Positions 58,203 through 64,000 of a stretch of DNA of 64,000 nucleotides are shown piece by piece. The notes beneath the pieces were generated by a model, which saw only the letters and a list, made by a program, of their open reading frames with translations, was not told where the DNA came from and made no database searches. The position numbers and the translations under genes are program-made. This DNA is from Cryptomeria japonica. Lineage: Eukaryota > Streptophyta > Pinopsida > Cupressales > Cupressaceae. Numbering within the stretch: the stretch's first letter is position 1; each line of letters opens with the position of its first letter. The stretch is taken from NCBI RefSeq assembly GCF_030272615.1, contig NC_081410.1, positions 184,933,619 to 184,997,618 on the forward strand. The letters are read 5' to 3'.

Positions 58203-59590
58203 GTGGTTTTTTTCATGCTAAGAACACAAACTAGAGCATCTTCTAGAGGTAATTTCCAATATATTAAGCATTTATATTCAAATTCTAGAAGAAGAGGAGG
58301 TAGACATTCTTTGTCACCTGTAAGGGGAACTCAAGCAGAAGCATCTACACCCCTAAGATCCCATTCTACCCCTCTATTTTTAATATTAGCACAGCCTAAA
58401 GGCCTTGCAATTCACATTAATAGGCCACTATTTCCTATGACAGTCCCTAGAGCACATACATTTGTCACCTTTAATGGTGGAAACCCTTTAGTATTAGCCC
58501 AAAAGAATGACATCCGAGTAGCAGCCCTAAAATACATACCATTCTTTAATGGGGAAACCTCTATTACCCTTGATGAACATATTGAAGATGTGGCAAGCGT
58601 CTGCATGGTGTTTGATGTCAAAGGATAATGTTGCAGTGAGGCTTCTTTCCTCATCTTTCAAGGGAAAAGGCCTACAATGGTATAGGGGTCTTCCCTCAGG
58701 CTCCATTCATAATTGGGATAAATTAGGAGAGAGGATATGTAAGAATTTTAAGGATAAAATTGACCATATGTCACTAGTTGAGCAACTAACTACCATAAAA
58801 AGGGCTCCCCATGAGTTCATGGGTGACTTCAATTATAGATTTAAAAAAACTTGGGATAGGATCCTAACGTTGGTAAAGCCCTCTTCAAATCACGCATTCT
58901 TGTATTTTCTTAGGGCTTTAAATAATAATATTGCTACAATGATTTAGTCAATGGGAGGAGATAATCTTCTAGGAGCTTATGACATTTCCATAAGGGTAAA
59001 AAATTGCTTAATTCAGGTAGGGAAGTTATCTCCTAGACCTCCAATGCCCTTATTCCCTGTGGCTCCTACAAAACAGACTACTTTGGCACCTATACCAATG
59101 ACATCAATAAGTCAAGTGCTCACACCTGCACCAACTTCACCACCTTTTGAGATTCAAGAGCTTAGGTATTCTTTGGAAGCTTCAATACAAAAAATGAGCA
59201 AGAAAATGAAAGGGTTTGGAATTGAATTGGTTTTTAGTCAAAAGATAGATGTCATAGGTCAACAAGCCCTACTAATTACCAGATCATAATTATTAGTAGA
59301 GGTTTAAATTTCAAGGGTAAAATCAATGGAGTAATGCTAGACCCTTGAATAGTTTAAATCCTATGGCTACAAGTACCTTAAGAGCATTGGTACCAATGCA
59401 GAACAATCTTGCTCAAGAGCAAGAGTGGTGCAATCAATGCAATCAACCTCACAATCAGATTGATTTTCAAAATGGTGAATTTTCTCAGGCCTTAGTAGCT
59501 CAAAACGAACCAACTTCATCAGGACAACAACAATTTGGTGACTACCCAAATCATCCATGGGGAGATTCCTTTTTCATGAATTGGTAGGAG
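58203..59590 (+). pseudogene. element J gag
   Basis: The first stretch (58203-58628) is basic and Arg/Ser-rich, with FNGETSITLDEHIEDV near its end. After a 1-base shift: RLLSSSFKGKGLQWYRGLP, WDKLGERICKNFKDKID, QLTTIKRAPHEFMGDFNYRF and KTWDRI, the Retrotrans_gag core typical of this Gypsy lineage. A proline-rich part (58951-59289) and a Gln/Asn-rich zone with a zinc-knuckle remnant (WCNQCNQPHNQ, 59420) follow. It forms particles and binds RNA. Four breaks make it non-functional. Confidence 0.82.
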
Positions 59591-59599
59591 GTTGACTTA

Positions 59600-60055
59600 T
59601 GTGGAATCAATCAGATAAGTAGTGACAATGTGGCCAACAATACAAGATCTAAAAAGAGGACCATAGATCCTAATGCTACTTATACTATGGCAGCCCAAGT
59701 TTTATAGTCTACAAATAAAGATTGAACGCTAAAGACTTCCGATAAGGTGGATGCTCCAAAAAAAGAGCAAGACATGACTCAAAAGGGAAAACAGGGGGAG
59801 CAACCTAAGGCTCCTATGATATCAAAGCTATATATTCTTACTATAAAGGCTCCCACTAAGGTCGTGGTTCCATTTAGCATAGTGGAGAAAATGAAGAAGT
59901 CTATTATCTCTTGAACTCCTACAAGCTTAGTGCAATATTTAGAGATAGAGAATTCAAAGAAAATCAGTAAGCCTCCTCCCTTATATCTTTCTTTGATTAT
60001 AAGAAATAATCCTATTCATAATTGTATGATAAATAGTTAGGCTAGTAGTTCAGTT
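59600..60055 (+). pseudogene. element J pre-protease and protease start
   Basis: Open pieces contain EKMKKSIIS, LEIENSKKISKPPPLYLSLI and NNPIHNCMINS-stop-ASSSV, the approach and active site of the protease of this lineage (normally D-S-G-A-S; here Asp is Asn and a stop replaces the Gly). At 60055 the frame ends precisely at the LTR-like start of element K. Confidence 0.7.
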
Positions 60056-60085
60056 TGTAGGCAATTGACACTCATTGGAATCATA

Positions 60086-60965
60086 TGTTGTCATTGATGG
60101 CAACAAGATTCTATTGAAGGCATATATCAACACTTGGAGGCATACACCAACAAATACCGACATTGAGTATTCAAGGTCATCATTGGCACCGGCACTGGCA
60201 CCGACATCTAGCATTTTAGTGAAGCCGACATGAGTTTGGATCTGAAAGGTTCTATTGTAAAATAATTTTGTAATTATTTTATTGGGCTGACATTGTATAT
60301 CTTTTATATTGTAAGCCGACATAAGGCATATTGTTTGTAAGGTTATATAAGTTAGTCTGTTAGGTCATTTTGAGGGAGAGTAGTATAAGAGAATAATAGA
60401 AGAATTGTGTGATGTGAAGGATATGTATGTAGATCATTTGTATGCGAGTGTAATATCATGCTATGATCAATAGATAGTTTGAAAATCATTCTTGGAGGAA
60501 GAGGATATACTGGTAGAAGGTTCAGGGTTTATGAACTGGTACAAAACAAATTTTTAACCGGAACTCTTTTTGGCATTGCAAATACATTTTGTGAGTTGAC
60601 TAGTATTGTTTTATTTCAGCAGAAGCTTGTAGTTAGTGAGACTCTTTTGTGTTGAGCAGTGTACTCTAGGAAGTGTGCCTTCCTGCATGTGCAGGCCCCC
60701 ATGCTATATAATATCTTTCATATGGCCAATGAATTGATATTGTGGGTCACAAATCCCACCATGGTTTTTCCTATTTGAGGTTTTCCACATATAAATTTTG
60801 TGTGTTATGGTGTTCATTTACGTGGCTGGTTTATTTGGTTCATGTTATATGTTTCTTCATTTACCGGTTTATATGTGTATGTTATAAAGGGTTAAAATAT
60901 TGTGTTACCGACAGAACATGGATTCACCCCCCTCTTAGTGTTCTTGGGTTCATTGTATTCCAACA
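60086..60965 (+). repeat. element K 5' LTR
   Basis: Bounded by TGTTGTCATTGATGGC at the left (or 30 bp further out) and TTCCAACA plus PBS at the right. Shared boxes with element I occur around 60640-60700 and 60755-60790. Confidence 0.75.
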
Positions 60966-61039
60966 ATTGGTATCAGAGCTTGGTACCTCGGAGGAACTTT
61001 AACAGCTTGAGGAAGATCTTGAAACCGGAATCATTTAAC

Positions 61040-62190
61040 ATGGCTATGGAGAAGCAACTTGAGATGGCACTTGAGGACTATGATGCTGAAAGGATGAAGA
61101 ACCTGAAACTACGAGATGGACTAAATTTTGCTAATGAATTCACTCTTATTCTACAAGAAAGGTTATCATTTTCTCAAGCTAAGAGGAAGGAACTTTTACA
61201 AAACTAGGATGATGAAGAGAAAAATGCACTTAAGGAACAATGCCAGAAGTTGAGTCAAGCAAACATGCTCATGAAGAATGAAATTATTGACTATGAGGTT
61301 ATCAAAAGATATTGAGGACAGAAAGAAAAAGGAAGAAAATCTTGTTATATCTCTGAAGAACAAATTTTATGAATGTGGCAGATTGATTAATGAGAATAAT
61401 CTGTTGAGAACTGATTTGGTACACTCTCAAAATAATGAACAAGATCTTGAAAGACAAATAACAACTCTGAGAGATGATCTGACTACTGTAAGTGAGAATA
61501 AAGAAAAAATCAAGATTAGTGTTGCATAATTGGATGATTTATTGAGAAGACAAAGGTAGAGCGAAGATTCTAGAGGACTTGGATTTGTACAACGTGAAAT
61601 ATTTGGTACTACAAATGAAGATCAGACAACCAGTATGCAGAACTCATCAAACTAGAGAAAACCGGTAAGGAAATCTAATGCTTACAAGTTCAATGGTAGA
61701 TGTTTTGTTTATAATAAATTTGGGCATATGGCTAGACAATGCAGAAATAGAGCAAATCAAAATTACAATTTAGTTCCCTATTAATACACATATTGCAAGA
61801 AATATGATCATTTGTCAGAAGATTGTAGGATGAATGTTAAATGTCATGCATGTGGAAATTTTGGTCATTTGGCTAATCAATGTAGGTCAAGGAATGACAT
61901 CGGATATGTCAAAGCAATTCAAAAGAACAATATTACATGTTATGCATGCAACAAAATAGGTCATATTGCTGAGTAGCAAAAGCAAGTCTACACCAATTAG
62001 CAATGATAAAGGAAATGAGAGAGGAAAGAAGAAATTAGATGAAATACAACAAGATCACACCAAGAGATGGGTTAGAAAATTTGAAGAACCATGTGGAGAT
62101 GCAACTACACTGGTAACTGCACCTGTAACTCCATCGGTAGACCAGAGCACTTTGGTACCGATAGGAAATTCAATTGGTAACTAAGACATA
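61040..62190 (+). pseudogene. element K gag: coiled coil plus zinc knuckles
   Basis: The first ATG of the gag frame is near 61040 (AMEKQLEMALEDYDAERMKN). Alternating hydrophobic/charged residues to 61530 predict a long coiled coil (KDIEDRKKKEENLVISLKNK, NEQDLERQITTLRDDL). Then CCHC knuckles: CFVYNKFGHMARQC (61701), CKKYDHLSEDC (61794), an intact CHACGNFGHLANQC (61842) and CYACNKIGHIAE (61938), the last cut by a stop. Four knuckles in a row are unusual for Copia gag. After the knuckles a Ser/Thr/Lys-rich tail ends at 62182. Stops at 61207, 61529 and others break it. Confidence 0.7.
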
Positions 62191-62539
62191 TGCCTTAGGG
62201 GTTGGCAAATTCATTTCAAATCTTGCATATTCCCCATAAGAGATCTAGAAGAGATCTGAAGAGTGGTATCAATCATTGATGGAGGTTTATCCGACATGAA
62301 ACTATGAAACCAACATTCGGTAGGGCACATCGCTAAGCATTTATGACATGATGAATTAGGGTTTACTCATTGATAAAAAGGGAAATGGACTCATTTTAAC
62401 TCACCCAGCATTTGATCAAACCAGAGCAAAGCAAAGGAAAATCATAGGTGATTAAGAGCAAGTAAAGGCATTCTAAAGAATTTATAGCAATCAACTGAGA
62501 AGTAATCAAAACCCTTCAACCGATGACTATTATCCAGGT

Positions 62540-64000
62540 ATTTCTTTGAAATAGAATCTGGATCATCATCTGCTCCTACTTTCATTGTGAATCCCACTGT
62601 TGTTGAGGTCAAGGATAGGCTTAGGCCTATTTTCAAGGAATTTCCCCAAATTGCTATTAAGGAAGATTCTACTGGCACATTTTTTAGGGTTCTCAATGGT
62701 GTGGTTTATGTAGAAGATGTCAGAGCCTATATTTACTGCACCTTGGAGGAGCTAGGCACTAAGGAAATCAAGGGGATGTATCAATCTGTGATACTAGGCA
62801 GCTCCGATACTATCAAACTGGAATATCAAATCATTAAGGATCTAGGGTTAACCGGAATCCTGTACATTCCTGAATTCAAGGATGAAGTGATCAGATATGT
62901 TCTGAGCAGGGTCCATAATGAATTTATTTGGCTAGATCGGCCCCACATGATTACCAAAGAAGCTATCTAAGTAGTCACCAACTTACCTAAAGTTGGGTAG
63001 GAACCAAGAAAGAAGATTTCCACCACTGCGGTTGAGAAGCTCACCGATGCAACCCATGATGGAAGATCTATGAGGGTCAGCACCATCAAAGATATTGATG
63101 TGAAATTTGGTAGCATGATAATCGGCTACAAGGTAACTCAATCAAGTCAATTGAACTCTATTGCTAGTTCCTGCATCCATGATGCTTATCAGATGATAAA
63201 GAATAATGAAAAGTATGATTTGTGTCAATGGTCGCGGAGTGAGTTAATGATTAATCTTGGCAAAATTAAGGGTTTAAGAAAGGAACTTTCAGGCTTGACA
63301 ATCTTATTGTCTGCTTGATGTTATACTTCATGAATGAGCTACCGGGTTTAAGAAAGAAGCGTTGGGCACATGACATACTGGTAGGGATGCAGATCAAAGA
63401 AGCAATCACCGGTCTTGGTAGTAATAGGGATGAAAAGCTATGGGGTATTTCAAAACTTTTTAGGAGAACACGAGACTAAGGGAAATAATTTCCAAGCACA
63501 TTGTGGAGAAATTCTCCATTGATGGAAGCAGTGGAACCTAGAACTATATGAGTTATTGAATTAGCTTATGAGGTAGATGACAACATTTTGGAGTTATATG
63601 CTAAAATGTTGATTGATGCTCCTTTGGATAATAAGGCTGAACACTTTGGCACTGCATAGGAAAAGACTTTTGAAGTTAAAACTAGTTTGAACTCGAAAAG
63701 AAGATAAACAAAATGTCTGCATTTGTTCAGGATGTAATGCACATGATTGATAAAAAATTAGGTTTTGGATCTAAACCGGTAGATCAACCGGAAGTAGCAA
63801 GTGCTCCTGAGGTGAAGAGGTCCGAGACTTTCATTTCTTCTATCACTTATGATTCTGATCGAGAGGATAATCAACCTCTTGCATTAAGAATGGTACAAAG
63901 GAAGAAAACTGACAAGCCTTCGATAGAGGAGAAGAAGGTAGAACCTAGGAGGAAGCTAGTTAGAAAGGTAACAACTGCACCCACACCACCGACAAGGAAA
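62540..64000 (+). pseudogene. element K ORF of unknown function
   Basis: An open stretch from about 62540 to 62970 (NPTVVEVKDRLRPIFKEFPQ, FFRVLNGVVYVEDVRAYIY, DTIKLEYQIIKDLGL, VIRYVLSRVHNEFIWLDRPH) then, after stops, 63010-63318 (KISTTAVEKLTDATHDGRSM, VKFGSMIIGYKV, IASSCIHDAYQMIKNNEKYD). Frameshifts follow, but a Lys/Arg-rich low-complexity tail continues to the window end (63770-64000: SETFISSITYDSDREDNQPL, KPSIEEKKVEPRRKLVRKV). A structured N-terminal domain plus a basic tail suggests a nucleic-acid-binding protein. I do not recognise the family. It lies where pol would be expected. Confidence 0.5.

Larger units (their letters stand above)
58159..60055 (+). mobile_element. Tat/Athila-type Gypsy element J, 5' part
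   Basis: Directly after the LTR end at 58158 stands TGGTGACTCTGAGGAAC (58161), a PBS of the type used by Tat/Ogre-like elements. The gag (58203-59590) follows, and the sequence stops at the protease active-site region at 60055, where element K begins. The right half of J is outside the window. Confidence 0.8.
60056..64000 (+). mobile_element. Copia-like element K, 5' part, with long extra ORF
   Basis: The LTR ends at 60965 (TTCCAACA), followed by a perfect tRNA-Met PBS ATTGGTATCAGAGC. The LTR start is either 60056 (TGTAGGC) or 60086 (TGTTGTC). The LTR has CCCACCATGG-TTTTTCC and GATTCACCCCCCTCTTAG boxes like the LTR of element I. A coiled-coil gag with zinc knuckles (61040-62190) and a second ORF (62540-64000) follow. 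No RT or integrase is within the window; the 3' end is outside. Confidence 0.75.

Overview
The window is plant nuclear DNA made almost entirely of transposable elements. I see no intact host gene. Long LTRs, old and decayed Copia and Tat-type Gypsy elements, deep nesting and long (CATA/CA)n tracts suggest a large gymnosperm (conifer-like) genome; the species cannot be named from sequence alone.

Layout. 1-1798: 3' end of an L1-type LINE with RNase H, an unexplained 3' ORF and a poly(A) tail. 1803-2757: (CA/CATA)n tract that switches strand. 2758-4773: decayed unique DNA holding a 344-bp TRIM element (3481-3824). 4774-12395: Copia element A on the minus strand, with its polyprotein in one frame broken by five stops and a 370-bp direct duplication outside its LTRs. 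12650-13647: minus-strand helix-turn-helix/Cys-rich ORF, probably a DNA-transposase relic. 14040-41461: one ancestral microsatellite tract split by several insertions: a small chimeric element (14252-14540), Copia element C (14833-33571, minus, TSD TATAC) and chromovirus F (34067-40280, plus, TSD CATAC). C contains Gypsy element D (18197-30349, plus, TSD ATACA), and D contains solo LTR E (24763-27280, TSD AGTTA).

43172-55606: Tat-like Gypsy element H on the minus strand. In antisense, between its integrase tail and 3' LTR, it carries a plant mobile domain (PMD) gene that still has a recognisable spliceosomal intron. Its integrase core has been replaced by a truncated Copia piece, I (48903 to about 50130). 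58159-60055: 5' part of a further Gypsy element, J, cut in its protease active-site region by Copia-like element K (about 60056 to the window end). K has a coiled-coil gag with several zinc knuckles and a large unrecognised ORF.

The genes work only as retrotransposon machinery: gag, protease, integrase, reverse transcriptase and RNase H. Nearly all are pseudogenes. Decay is mainly by C-to-T/G-to-A stops in F, by loss of the reverse transcriptase module in D and by loss of the integrase core in H. The items most worth follow-up are the antisense PMD gene in H, the minimal TRIM, the 370-bp duplication around A, K's unknown ORF and the RT-less element D.
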